Positions 18,517 through 27,567 of a stretch of 64,000 bases of DNA are shown here, one piece after another. A program made the translations under genes and the position numbers. The notes below the pieces were generated by a model. That model had not been told where the DNA came from. It worked only from the letters and a program-made list of their open reading frames with translations, and ran no database searches. Origin of the DNA: Sphingobacteriales bacterium (GTDB taxonomy: Bacteria > Bacteroidota > Bacteroidia > Sphingobacteriales > Sphingobacteriaceae); the NCBI GenBank assembly GCA_028288165.1, contig JAQBOG010000009.1, positions 84,110 through 148,109 on the forward strand, given 5' to 3'. Numbering within the stretch: position 1 is the stretch's first letter; each line of letters begins with the position of its first letter.

Positions 18517-19443
18517 ATGTATGCATTTTACATTATTGCTTTTTTAGCAGTTGTTATTTTATTAAGCTCATTCGTAACTGTAAGACAAGGAACCATTGCA
18601 GTTGTAACCATCTTCGGGAAATATCGCAGAATTTTGCAACCAGGTTTAAATTTTAAAATTCCTCTCATAGAAGTAATTCATTCAAGAGTTTCCATTCAAA
18701 ATCGTTCTGTTGAGTTAGAGTTTCAGGCGGTAACACAAGATCAGGCTAATGTATATTTCAAAGCCATGCTTTTATATTCTGTTGCTAATCATGACGAGGA
18801 AACGATAAAGAATGTTGCATTTAAATTCATAAATGATCAAAATTTAATGCAGGCTTTGATTAGAACCATCGAAGGTACTATCCGTTCTTTTGTTGCCACC
18901 AAAAAACAATCAGAGGTGCTTGGATTGCGGAAAGACATTGTAGAACACGTAAAAGATCAAATTGATGCTGTTTTGGATAGTTGGGGTTATCATTTACAAG
19001 ACTTGCAATTAAACGATATTACTTTTGATGAGGTAATTTTAACTTCCATGAGTCGGGTAGTAGCTTCAAATAATTTAAAAGCAGCAGCAGAAAATGAAGG
19101 CCAGGCTCTATTAATCACTAAAACAAAAGCTGCCGAAGCGGATGGAAATGCCATCAAAATATCTGCAAATGCCGAGCGGGAAGCTGCTCAACTGCGTGGC
19201 CAAGGAATTGCATTATTCAGGGAAGAAGTGGCCAAGGGTATGACACAAGCTGCTTTAGAAATGAAAGTAGCTGATTTGGACACCTCTGTAATTCTATTCA
19301 CCATGTGGACAGAAGCCATTAAACATTTTGCAGAAAACGGAAACGGCAACGTCATCTTCCTTGATGGATCTTCCGACGGCATGAAACGCACCATGGAACA
19401 AATGATGAGCATCAATATGTTCGAAGGCAGAGAGAAGAAGTAA
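18517..19443 (+). CDS. SPFH-domain (stomatin-like) membrane protein
   Basis: A 308-residue SPFH protein: one N-terminal membrane helix (about residues 2-20, YAFYIIAFLAVVILLSSF), then VRQGTIAVVTIFGKYRRILQPGLNFKIPLIE, the typical SPFH opening. After the domain comes an Ala/Glu-rich coiled coil (AAAENEGQALLITKTKAAEADGNA and EREAAQLRGQG) and a C-terminal TMWTEAIKHFAENG segment. This subgroup usually forms membrane-associated rings. It stands alone on the plus strand, with R3/R2 repeats directly after its stop. Confidence 0.88.
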   Translation: MYAFYIIAFLAVVILLSSFVTVRQGTIAVVTIFGKYRRILQPGLNFKIPLIEVIHSRVSIQNRSVELEFQAVTQDQANVYFKAMLLYSVANHDEETIKNVAFKFINDQNLMQALIRTIEGTIRSFVATKKQSEVLGLRKDIVEHVKDQIDAVLDSWGYHLQDLQLNDITFDEVILTSMSRVVASNNLKAAAENEGQALLITKTKAAEADGNAIKISANAEREAAQLRGQGIALFREEVAKGMTQAALEMKVADLDTSVILFTMWTEAIKHFAENGNGNVIFLDGSSDGMKRTMEQMMSINMFEGREKK

Positions 19444-19645
19444 GTTTGTAGGTTATAAGTTGTAAGTTGTAGGTTGTAAGTTTTGGGTTGTAGGTTGTAG
19501 TTGTAGGTTATAAGTTGTAGGTTATAAGTTGTAGGTTATGAGTTTGGCATCCTTGCTAATCGCTGATACCTGATACCTGAAACCTGATAACTCACTCAAA
19601 AATACCTGACTCAAAAGCTGATGACTGACTGCTCAAAGCTCACAG
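19444..19645. repeat. Dispersed repeat tract (R3 GTAGGTTGTAAGTT units, then R2)
   Basis: About 100 bases (19444-19545) are near-tandem copies of GTAGGTTATAAGTTGTAAG-like 8-9-mers, followed by GATACCTGATACCTGAAACC blocks and AGCTGATGACTGACTGCTCAAAGCTC (R2) up to 19645. It fills the gap between the convergent SPFH and helicase genes. No open frame or RNA is seen. Confidence 0.8.
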
Positions 19646-22183
19646 CTAGGAATACCTCAACGTCATTTTTGCAACTCTTTCTTCCAATGTTTCTGTTGTG
19701 AGTTTCTCTCTTAAGCTATCAACAAGGATGGGGAAAGCGAACGGTGACGGTTTTTCACAAGTTTTAATCACCACTTTCAAGTTTTGTATCCGTTGTAAAG
19801 CTGCACGCAAACGAAATTCTTCTAGTTGAAATTGCAATGCTTCTTGGTAAGCTTGCCTTACTAATACATTGTCACTTTCATACTCGCTAAAAACATCAAA
19901 TAACAGAGAAGTAGATGCCTGAAGGTGTTTACTTTTCATTGCTTTTCCAGGAAAACCGGTGAAAACTAATCCAGCAATATGAGCAATATCCCGAAACCTT
20001 CTCCTAGCCATTTCTGTAGCGTTCAAGCTTTGTTGAATGTCATCTAGTAAATTGTCGATACTAAATAAATTATTTTTAAGCGCTTGTTCTAGTTCGATGG
20101 GTTCGTCTGTTAACAACTCGAAACCGTAATCATTCATGGCGATTGAGAATGAAGCACTTTTTATTTTTGAGATCCGGAAAGCAAATAGCGAAGCCATGCC
20201 TTCATGCACCAACCTGCCTTCAAAGGGGTAAAAAAATAAGTGTGAGCCATCCCGGGAGGTAAACTTTTCGATTAAAAACTCACCTTTGTTGGGGATGTGG
20301 GAGATCTGTGATTGTACATCAAACAAGGGTTTTAATACTTTAATCTCGATATCCTTTTCTTCTTTTTTGGTAACCTCATCTAATTTTTGACGCAACATCG
20401 CGGACAGCTGTGAGGATAAAGGCATTCTCCCGCCTAACCAACTTGGAATAACACCTTTTGGTTTGCCTGATTTTTTAACAAAAGCAGTCATGTCCTTTAT
20501 TTTAACCAGCTCTAAGCTTCGCCCGGCAAACCAAAAATTATCTCCTATTTTTAAACGAGAGATGAAGTTTTCTTCAATAGATCCAAGATAACCACCTGTT
20601 AAGAATTTGATTCGCATACTCACATCCCCAACAATAGTTCCCATGCTTAAGCGATGGCGCATCGCTACCCGTCGGTTATTTACTTTATATAAACCGTTCT
20701 CAATTTCCACTTTCAAAAACTCATCATATTGAGAAAGCGTTTTTCCGCCTTTGGTTATGAATTCCAATATTTGTTCAAAGTCCTTGGCCTCCAAATCGGC
20801 ATAAGCAAAAGTTGATTTGAGCTCTTTAAACACCTGTTGTGGATAAAAACCATCTGATAAAGCAAGGGTGACTAAATACTGCATCAGCACATCCATAGCC
20901 AGTAAAATAGGATCCCGGCTTTCAAAAACTTCGTCTTTAATGGCTTGTTTTAATGCCGCACCTTCAAGTAGCTCGAGTGAATGTGTAGGCACAAAATATG
21001 CCTTGGAGGTAGCGCCCGGATGGTGCCCGCTTCTGCCAGCCCGCTGCATAAAACGTGCTACTCCTTTCGGACTTCCAATTTGAATGACTGTATCTACCGG
21101 ACGAAAATCTACGCCTAAATCCAAACTGGATGTACAAACCACTAAACGCAATAGTTCATTATGTAATGCTTCCTCTACCCAATTTCGTAGCGTATTATCT
21201 AACGAACCATGATGCATTGCCATTGCGCCGGCGTATTCCGGGTAACGATCTAAAATAGTTTGGTACCAAATTTCAGATTGTGAACGGGTATTGGTGAAAA
21301 TTAAAACGGTTCTACTCCGGGCAACTATTTCCATTACCTGTGGCAAAAGCTTGATACCTAGGTGCCCAGCCCATGAAAAGTTCTCAATATTCTCTGGAAT
21401 AATACTTTCGATAATGATCTTCTTATCCAATTTAGCCCTGACAATTTTTATTCGATCTGCTGGAATGTTGTTTCCCAGCAAAACTTCTGCAGCTTCTTCG
21501 AGGTTGCCAATGGTTGCGGAGATGCCCCAGATTTTGAGTTGAGAGTTTAAAGTTGAGAGTTTAAAGTTATCCACCTTGTTGACAGATATGCCACTTTCAA
21601 CTTTTAACTCTAAACTTTTAACTCTAGAAAGTCCTAATTCCAGCTGTACGCCACGTTTACTGCCTAGCAATTCATGCCATTCATCAACTACTACGGCTTG
21701 CAGGTTTTCAAAAAGTTTGGGATAATCTTTTAAAGCCAACATTAGGTGTAAACTTTCAGGTGTTGTTAGTAGAACCTCCGGTTGTCTTTTTTTGAGTTCT
21801 TGTTTTTCCTTTGCGGATGTATCGCCGGTTCGGGTAGCCACTTTCCATGGTAATTCTAAATCATCAACCACGGTTTGCATGGCTTTACGGATGTCATTTG
21901 TTAATGCTCTTAGTGGAGTAATCCATAACAGCAGCAAACCATTATTTTTTCGGGTTTTGTAATCGTGAGGATGCAGGTTGATGTAATCGGCGACAAAAGG
22001 AAGGAACATGGCGAAGGTTTTTCCGCTGCCTGTAGGTGCATTTAACAATCCGGAATAACCGTTTTGATATGCTTCCTGCATTTCTTTCTGAAACGGAAAT
22101 TGCTCCCACTTTTTCGCTAAAAACCACGATGATATGAGCTGATTTCCCGGTTTATTATTTTCTGGATCTTTTTTTTGCGGCAT
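19646..22183 (-). CDS. lhr: Lhr-type, ligase-associated DEAD/DEAH helicase
   Basis: Superfamily 2 DNA helicase of the bacterial Lhr group, in the ligase-associated branch, 845 residues. Walker A is NAPTGSGKTFA in the first 60 residues, Walker B is VVVDEWHELLGSKRG, then WGISATIGN (motif III), the helicase C domain with QRAGRSGHHPG (motif VI), and the Lhr winged-helix and core domains to the end. An open frame continues upstream to 22276, but those extra 31 codons read through repeat DNA (R1 copy B); the real start is ATG 22181-22183, giving MPQKKDPENN. A repeat-derived insert of about 30 residues sits between motifs II and III (see 21537). Last gene of the nuclease-ligase-helicase operon. Confidence 0.92.
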   Translation of the reverse strand: MPQKKDPENNKPGNQLISSWFLAKKWEQFPFQKEMQEAYQNGYSGLLNAPTGSGKTFAMFLPFVADYINLHPHDYKTRKNNGLLLLWITPLRALTNDIRKAMQTVVDDLELPWKVATRTGDTSAKEKQELKKRQPEVLLTTPESLHLMLALKDYPKLFENLQAVVVDEWHELLGSKRGVQLELGLSRVKSLELKVESGISVNKVDNFKLSTLNSQLKIWGISATIGNLEEAAEVLLGNNIPADRIKIVRAKLDKKIIIESIIPENIENFSWAGHLGIKLLPQVMEIVARSRTVLIFTNTRSQSEIWYQTILDRYPEYAGAMAMHHGSLDNTLRNWVEEALHNELLRLVVCTSSLDLGVDFRPVDTVIQIGSPKGVARFMQRAGRSGHHPGATSKAYFVPTHSLELLEGAALKQAIKDEVFESRDPILLAMDVLMQYLVTLALSDGFYPQQVFKELKSTFAYADLEAKDFEQILEFITKGGKTLSQYDEFLKVEIENGLYKVNNRRVAMRHRLSMGTIVGDVSMRIKFLTGGYLGSIEENFISRLKIGDNFWFAGRSLELVKIKDMTAFVKKSGKPKGVIPSWLGGRMPLSSQLSAMLRQKLDEVTKKEEKDIEIKVLKPLFDVQSQISHIPNKGEFLIEKFTSRDGSHLFFYPFEGRLVHEGMASLFAFRISKIKSASFSIAMNDYGFELLTDEPIELEQALKNNLFSIDNLLDDIQQSLNATEMARRRFRDIAHIAGLVFTGFPGKAMKSKHLQASTSLLFDVFSEYESDNVLVRQAYQEALQFQLEEFRLRAALQRIQNLKVVIKTCEKPSPFAFPILVDSLREKLTTETLEERVAKMTLRYS
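21537..21626. repeat. Dispersed repeat inserted in frame inside lhr
   Basis: Two arms built from AGAGTTTAAAGTTG-type units in inverted order (21537-21569 and 21594-21626) lie inside the helicase gene. They are about 90 bases, a multiple of three, and encode LELKVESG...NFKLSTLNSQLK, low-complexity sequence located just before the conserved WGISATIGN. Relatives lack such a stretch at this place. The repeat type resembles intergenic AACTTTAAACTC repeats. Confidence 0.75.
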
Positions 22184-22235
22184 ACGGTTGAAACAGCTGT
22201 GACTTTCTACAGGGAATTCAGGTATTAGCACTGAT

Positions 22236-22348
22236 TTTTGCGTGAGGGATTGAAGTGGAAATCCTTTTTTTGTCACCCTGAGCGGAGTCGAAGGGCGACA
22301 AAAAAAGATTGCAACAAAAAGCCCGACCTGTTTAGGGCACGCCCAAAT
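22236..22348 (+). repeat. R1 dispersed element, copy B, within the lhr-ligase gap
   Basis: R1 copy: TTTTTGCGTGAGGGATTGAAG at the left, AAAGCCCGACC and CACGCCC at the right. The central stem is long and perfect (TTTTTTTGTC with GACAAAAAAA) and its loop contains the widespread palindromic block CCCTGAGCGGAGTCGAAGGG. Lies between ligase and helicase of one operon, so it will be transcribed on the minus strand. Confidence 0.8.
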
Positions 22349-22364
22349 GCATCTTAAATTTACA

Positions 22365-23978
22365 TCAGATTATCAAATTCTGCAGCATTTCTAAGGTATC
22401 TGCTTCTTCTATTTTTTTATCTTTACGCCATTTTAAAATCCGAGGGAAACGCAAAGCAACTCCAGATTTATGACGATTAGATTTATTAATGCCTTCAAAA
22501 CCAATCTCAAAAACTAGTGCGGGTTTAACGGTTCTTACCGGGCCAAATTTCTCTAACGTATTCCGTTTTACAAAGTAGTCAACCTGATTAATTTCTTTAT
22601 CGGTTAAACCGGAATAGGCCTTTGCAAACGGAACCAACTTACCCTGATCCCAAACAGCAAAAGTATAGTCAGTATATAGATCTGCTCTACGACCATGGCC
22701 TTTTTGGGCGTAAATCATCACCGCATCTACCGATAATGGATCCACTTTCCACTTCCACCAATCACCTTTTTTACGCCCAACCAGATACGCCGAATCTAAT
22801 TTCTTCAACATAAATCCTTCTGCATTTTCTTCCCGTGAACGTAACCGTAATTGATAGAGATCTTGCCATGAATCGAAATTCACAACGGGCGACAGTCGGA
22901 AAATATCCTTGTGTGTGCTTTTCTCATGCATGTTTTCCAAAATTGCCCTCCTCTCTTTCAATGGAAAAGAACGAATATCTTCTCCTTGATATTCCAGGCA
23001 ATCATACGCTATAAAAGCCATCGGGCTATCGGCAAGTATTTTTTTAGTGAGATTCTTTCTTCCTATCCGGGTTTGAAGTACATTAAATGGAAGTGGACAA
23101 TTATCTGCAAAACAAATGGCTTCACCATCGAGCACGGTACCGTCCGGAAGACTTAATAAAAATGGATGCAACTCCGGAAACTTCTCTGTAGAAAGTTCTT
23201 CTCCACGAGTCCAGATGTATACTTCCCCATTTCTAATGATTGCCTGTGCACGAATACCATCCCATTTCCATTCGGCCTGCCAGTCGTTTGGATTTCCTAG
23301 AATTTGTTCCATTTCTTCTGCCGATTTGGATTGGTCTGATGTTTCTTGTATAGCGTAAGCCAGGTAAAACGGATAAGGCCGTGAAGTGTCTTCAGAGCCG
23401 TCTTCTTCCTGCATCAATTGGGTGTAACTGAAAGAATCAGGATCCCAGTTTCCCATAATTCGATGGGTAAGGACCTGTGAACTTAGTCCTGAAATTTCGG
23501 AGAGAGCTTTAATGATCAGGCTTTGTGACACGCCTACCCGAAAGCTTCCTGTTAATATTTTATTGAATACAAACCGTTCCTGCTGATCCATTTGAGCCCA
23601 TGAGTTCGTCAGCCAGCTTTTCTTTTCTTCTTCATTAAGCTTGCTCAAAGCGTTAATTTCGGCAATCCAGGTGGTAAGAGATTTATCTTGCGAGGATAAG
23701 TTTTTTGGTAGTAAAAGTGCAATGGTTTCTCCTAAGTCGCCAACTACTGAATAACTTTCTTCAAATAACCATTGTGGAATCTTTGCCATTTCTATGGCCC
23801 AAACCTTCACAAAAGTAGAATTGATTTGCCTTTTGGGTTTTCGTCCAGTAAATAAAGCCAGAGTGTGAATTTTGTCGGCATCAGAAACGGAAGAGAAATA
23901 CTCCTTTAAAACACGAACCTTTTCATTGGTTTTATTGGTTTCGTCTAACGAGCTGAATAGTTGAGCGAAAGCTTTCAT
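22365..23978 (-). CDS. ATP-dependent DNA ligase
   Basis: ATP-dependent DNA ligase of the group linked to Lhr helicase and the MBL nuclease, 537 residues. An N-terminal DNA-binding region (about residues 1-205) precedes the nucleotidyltransferase core, which opens with EWKWDGIRAQ, where the Lys forms the adenylate. Later motifs DGEAICF, AFIAYDCLEYQGEDIRS, EGFMLKK and WWKWKVDPLSVDAV follow, then an OB fold to RFPRILKWR. It lacks polymerase and primase domains of LigD, so it is not a Ku-type NHEJ ligase. Its start ATG overlaps the stop of the upstream nuclease by four bases (ATGA), showing one operon. Confidence 0.93.
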   Translation of the reverse strand: MKAFAQLFSSLDETNKTNEKVRVLKEYFSSVSDADKIHTLALFTGRKPKRQINSTFVKVWAIEMAKIPQWLFEESYSVVGDLGETIALLLPKNLSSQDKSLTTWIAEINALSKLNEEEKKSWLTNSWAQMDQQERFVFNKILTGSFRVGVSQSLIIKALSEISGLSSQVLTHRIMGNWDPDSFSYTQLMQEEDGSEDTSRPYPFYLAYAIQETSDQSKSAEEMEQILGNPNDWQAEWKWDGIRAQAIIRNGEVYIWTRGEELSTEKFPELHPFLLSLPDGTVLDGEAICFADNCPLPFNVLQTRIGRKNLTKKILADSPMAFIAYDCLEYQGEDIRSFPLKERRAILENMHEKSTHKDIFRLSPVVNFDSWQDLYQLRLRSREENAEGFMLKKLDSAYLVGRKKGDWWKWKVDPLSVDAVMIYAQKGHGRRADLYTDYTFAVWDQGKLVPFAKAYSGLTDKEINQVDYFVKRNTLEKFGPVRTVKPALVFEIGFEGINKSNRHKSGVALRFPRILKWRKDKKIEEADTLEMLQNLII

Positions 23979-25132
23979 ACGGCACCTCCTGCTTTTTTGG
24001 CTTTCTTCAATGCAATTGATTTTTCCTGATCTGTGAGTTGCGTTTTTTCTCTTTGAGGGGTCGTTACTAGTTCTTCAGGCTCAATTACTTTTCCTTCTTC
24101 GTCTACTAGTTCAACCGGATCTTCATCCTGTTCATTTGCTTCGTCACCTCCATATAAAGTATGGGCCTCGTGGGCATCATAACCAATGTCACATAAATAA
24201 CGACTAAACGATGCGGTATAGCCATGTGTTAAATAAACTGTTTCGCAATTGGTAGCTTCAATGGCTTGGATTAATCCATCCCAATCCGCATGATCAGATA
24301 ACACAAAACCACGATCTGCTGCCCGCCTGCGTTTTGCGCCTCTTAAAGCCATCCAACCGGAACAGTATCCAAAGCTATACGGAAAAAACTTGCGCATCCA
24401 CGGCGTACCTACAGATGACGGCGGACAAAGAACCAGACCTTTCCTCATTTCATCCCGATTTGTTTCTGGTGTTACCCGGATTGTTGGGTTTAGTTTTACT
24501 CCGTTTCTTCGCAAGGCTTCATGGGTGTTTTTTATAACGCCATGAGTGTAAATATTGCCTATCGGAAGGTCAAGATGTTGGAGTATTCGCTGTGCTTTGC
24601 CTAGGGAATATCCTACGAGAACGGTTGTTTTACCTTCCTCCACATTTTGTCTCCACCACTTATTTATTTCGTCAAATACGAATTGCTGCGGTTTCCATTG
24701 ATAAACAGGCATTCCAAACGTGCATTCTGAAATGAATGAATGGCATTTTATGGGTTCAAAAGGAGTACAAACCCCATCGTCTTCGAGCTTGTAATCACCT
24801 GACACCACCCAAACTTCTCCTTTATATTCTACCCTTACTTGTGCAGAACCAATAATGTGGCCGGCTGGATGAAAAGAAATTTGAACGCCATTTTTCGAAA
24901 TAGTATTCCCATAGTCTAGTGTTTGCAGATTGATATCCGCACCTAAACGATATTTTAGAATTTCAAATGAAAGTGAATGGGCAAGATAATTTTGATGTCC
25001 CCATTTAGCATGATCGGCATGGGCATGTGTTATAACTGCATCTTTTACAGGTTGCCATGGGTCAATGAAAAACTGCCCTTGCGTGCAATAAATGCCTTTA
25101 TCGTTAAATTCAAGTAGCGGTTTTGCAGCCAT
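23975..25132 (-). CDS. Ligase-associated metallo-beta-lactamase-fold DNA exonuclease
   Basis: MBL-fold nuclease of the beta-CASP/SNM1-like group found beside ATP-dependent ligase and Lhr, 385 residues. Metal ligands are in DAVITHAHADHAKWGH (HxHxDH, about residues 35-45); HPAGHIIGSAQVRV and VVSGDYKLEDDGV carry the next ones, and SDHADWDGLI and VYLTHG the last. Relatives are proposed to trim DNA ends for the ligase. The C-terminus is a low-complexity acidic then basic tail (DEEGKVIEPEELVTT) of unclear value. First gene of the operon. About 90 bases upstream is the prc terminator. Confidence 0.92.
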   Translation of the reverse strand: MAAKPLLEFNDKGIYCTQGQFFIDPWQPVKDAVITHAHADHAKWGHQNYLAHSLSFEILKYRLGADINLQTLDYGNTISKNGVQISFHPAGHIIGSAQVRVEYKGEVWVVSGDYKLEDDGVCTPFEPIKCHSFISECTFGMPVYQWKPQQFVFDEINKWWRQNVEEGKTTVLVGYSLGKAQRILQHLDLPIGNIYTHGVIKNTHEALRRNGVKLNPTIRVTPETNRDEMRKGLVLCPPSSVGTPWMRKFFPYSFGYCSGWMALRGAKRRRAADRGFVLSDHADWDGLIQAIEATNCETVYLTHGYTASFSRYLCDIGYDAHEAHTLYGGDEANEQDEDPVELVDEEGKVIEPEELVTTPQREKTQLTDQEKSIALKKAKKAGGAV

Positions 25133-25183
25133 GTATTGCTCCAGAATGGTTCAGCCTTCTTATGCAAACATCTCTCCAAGATG

Positions 25184-25219
25184 CAAAAAAAAATCCCCCT
25201 CTGGTTAGAGGAGGATTTT
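25184..25219 (-). terminator. Rho-independent terminator of prc
   Basis: On the minus strand AAATCCTCCTCT pairs with AGAGGGGGATTT (one mismatch, four-base loop), followed by nine T. It starts five bases past the prc stop codon, so it ends prc and insulates the downstream nuclease-ligase-helicase operon. Confidence 0.85.
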
Positions 25220-25223
25220 GATT

Positions 25224-27329
25224 CTATTTTGATAGCGGAATGAAATCTGCCATTACTTTTAAACTTTCATCCTGAATAAAGTCGACGTCGTTTTTAGGTT
25301 TCGGATCACCTTTTTTAAGTTCAGGTAAGCCATGCAAAACTCGTAGTTGGTTTTCTCTCTGTAAGTTTTTTGCTTCTTGTTCTTCCCGTTCTTTTTTAAG
25401 TTTTGCTAAGTTCAACGTTACGGATGTTTCAGCATCACGTTGATTGAAAAGCTCAATATCCTCCTTTAAATACTTAAACTCCAGTGAATTTTTCAGACGC
25501 TCATCATGTAACTGTGCTAATTGCTTATTAATTGCCGACAAATTTTGAACTGCTTCAAATTTGCTTTTCTCAATGGTATCCCATGGTAAAGCAGATGGCT
25601 CAGAACTTTCACCGAACTTTTCAGCAGGGAAAGTCATCGGGAATTGAATATCAGGCATTACACCTTTATGCTGCGTACTGCTGCCGTTTACACGATAAAA
25701 TTTAGCCATTGTCAAATTGATTTGGCCGAATTGAGGTGCAGACTTAGAAATATTTTGATTGATTTTGTTGTTCTGCACACTTAACAATGCTTTTGACGCA
25801 GCACTAATAACCCTTGACATGTCAATAGATTGTTGTACAGTTCCTTTACCATACGTTTGCGTTCCAAGAATTACGCCTCTTCCATAATCTTGAATCGCTC
25901 CTGCAAAAATTTCTGATGCTGATGCACTAAAACGATCAATCATCACTCCCAGCGGACCATCCCATGCAACTGAAGGGTCTTCATCTTCATCTACTTCTAT
26001 TTTATTTCGGCCGTCTTTCACTTGTACAACCGGGCCTGTTTTAATAAATAGGCCTGTTGTGCTGATCGCTTCCTGTAAAGAACCTCCGCCATTACTTCTT
26101 AAGTCCATCACCACAGCATCAACACCTTCTTTTTTCAAGGTGTCTAAAATCAACTTAACGTCGCGGGTTGTACTTTTATAATTTGGATCTCCAGACTGTT
26201 GGGCTTTCCAATCGGCATAAAACGCAGGCAATTGAATGATCCCTATTTTATAGCTTTTGCCGTTTTGTGTAACTGTTTTTACAAGTTTCCTTGCTGATTG
26301 ATCAGCTAAAATTACTTTATCCCTAACCAGCTCAATTATCTTAGGTTTTGAAGTTAACTCTTGTCCTGCCGGGATAATTTTCAACCTTACAACTGTACCT
26401 TTTGGGCCTTTAATTTTGGTAACGGTAATATCTAATCTCCAGCCAATAACATCTACAAATTCACCAGTTTTACCTTGTGCTACCGCGATGATCTTGTCGT
26501 TTACATTTAATAGTTTGGATTTGAAAGCAGGCCCGCCTGGAATTAGGGAAGCAATTTTAACAACCTCATTTTCCAACTGTAAACTTGCACCAATACCTTC
26601 CAGGGTGCGTGATAAATCTTCATTAAATTCTTGAGCACGGTTAGGAACAAAATAACTAGTGTGTGGGTCAACAGCCTCTGTGAAGGAGTTCATGATTAGT
26701 TGAAAAACATCCTGGTTATTCGTTTTTGATAATTGAGAAAGCAAATTATCATACCGTTGCTTTAATGTTTTTTTGTTTTTCTCTTCGTCATTTACCGTTA
26801 AATTTAAATTCAGAAGTTCGTATTTAATGCGTTTTCTCCACAAGTCGTTGGCTTCAGTTTCAGATGCAAACCAAGGCATCTTTTCACGATCATAGGTGTA
26901 TGTTTCGTTATTGCTGAAATCAAACTTGTTATTAAGTTGGGCTACTGCATATTTTAGGTGATCCGTATAGCGCTTTTGATAAACGTTAAAAATGTAGAAA
27001 GCGGCACTCAAATCACCGTCACGTAAATCATCGTCCATTTTAGTTCGATGTTGCTCAAAATCCTTAATATCACTTTGCAAAAAATAGGTTCTGTTGGCAT
27101 CTAATGCTTTTAAATATCGATCGAAAACAACCGAAGAAAGTGAATCATTGAGGGCTACTTTTTTGTAGTGATAGTTTTCAATAAGAGTAACCAATTCTTT
27201 TGCAACGATTGATTGCTGAGCGTCTGGTTTTAAGTTGTTAGAGCCTTCTACAGTTGCAGTAACCCTTGGATCGGCTTTGCAGGCAAGTGTAGCAGCAATA
27301 AACAAAACCAGACATATTTTTTTTAACAT
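25224..27329 (-). CDS. prc: C-terminal-processing peptidase Prc/Tsp (S41), lipoprotein
   Basis: S41 serine protease of the tail-specific (Tsp/Prc) type, about 700 residues. From ATG 27327-27329 it begins MLKKICLVLFIAATLAC, a lipoprotein signal with Cys17; in-frame ATGs further upstream (27371, 27353) would put extra residues before it. The N-terminal Tsp domain runs to about residue 215, then a PDZ domain (NVNDKIIAVAQGKTGEF), then the protease core with MDLRSNGGGSLQEAI, the serine in DRFSASASEIFAGAIQDYGRG, and the Lys of GTQTYGKGTVQ. A C-terminal DUF3340-like, Lys/Glu-rich region closes it. Expected in the periplasm, trimming proteins. A strong terminator follows. Confidence 0.94.
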   Translation of the reverse strand: MLKKICLVLFIAATLACKADPRVTATVEGSNNLKPDAQQSIVAKELVTLIENYHYKKVALNDSLSSVVFDRYLKALDANRTYFLQSDIKDFEQHRTKMDDDLRDGDLSAAFYIFNVYQKRYTDHLKYAVAQLNNKFDFSNNETYTYDREKMPWFASETEANDLWRKRIKYELLNLNLTVNDEEKNKKTLKQRYDNLLSQLSKTNNQDVFQLIMNSFTEAVDPHTSYFVPNRAQEFNEDLSRTLEGIGASLQLENEVVKIASLIPGGPAFKSKLLNVNDKIIAVAQGKTGEFVDVIGWRLDITVTKIKGPKGTVVRLKIIPAGQELTSKPKIIELVRDKVILADQSARKLVKTVTQNGKSYKIGIIQLPAFYADWKAQQSGDPNYKSTTRDVKLILDTLKKEGVDAVVMDLRSNGGGSLQEAISTTGLFIKTGPVVQVKDGRNKIEVDEDEDPSVAWDGPLGVMIDRFSASASEIFAGAIQDYGRGVILGTQTYGKGTVQQSIDMSRVISAASKALLSVQNNKINQNISKSAPQFGQINLTMAKFYRVNGSSTQHKGVMPDIQFPMTFPAEKFGESSEPSALPWDTIEKSKFEAVQNLSAINKQLAQLHDERLKNSLEFKYLKEDIELFNQRDAETSVTLNLAKLKKEREEQEAKNLQRENQLRVLHGLPELKKGDPKPKNDVDFIQDESLKVMADFIPLSK

Positions 27330-27486
27330 TTCTTTGAACGATTTTAAATCCATTGGATATGATGAGCGCAAACTTTAAATTGATATCAAGTATAAACAAA
27401 AGGGAGACCGTAAAAGAAACCCGTCCTGTAACAACTTTATGCCAAATTTAATATTAATTATGTTGAGATTTTGTAAAAATATGTCC

Positions 27487-27513
27487 TCAAAACTATCCTA
27501 TAGATAGTTTTGA
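27487..27513 (-). terminator. Hairpin between prc and iaaA, possible weak terminator
   Basis: 11-bp perfect stem (27487-27497 with 27503-27513, TCAAAACTATC/GATAGTTTTGA) around the loop CTATA. On the minus strand it lies after iaaA, which suggests a terminator, but the T-run after it is short. The rest of 27330-27567 shows nothing else that I can support. Confidence 0.45.
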
Positions 27514-27567
27514 TTCATTTAAGACCTTTGTTGTCAGTCTTGAAATGTAGCAAGTGTTAACGAGTTA

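Noticed and set aside
19444..19560. Periodic R3 tract considered as a CRISPR array
   Set aside because: Units are 8-9 bases without unique spacers; this is a simple dispersed repeat and no cas gene is present.
22184..22276. N-terminal extension of the helicase
   Set aside because: Reads through R1 repeat DNA; conserved protein starts at 22183.
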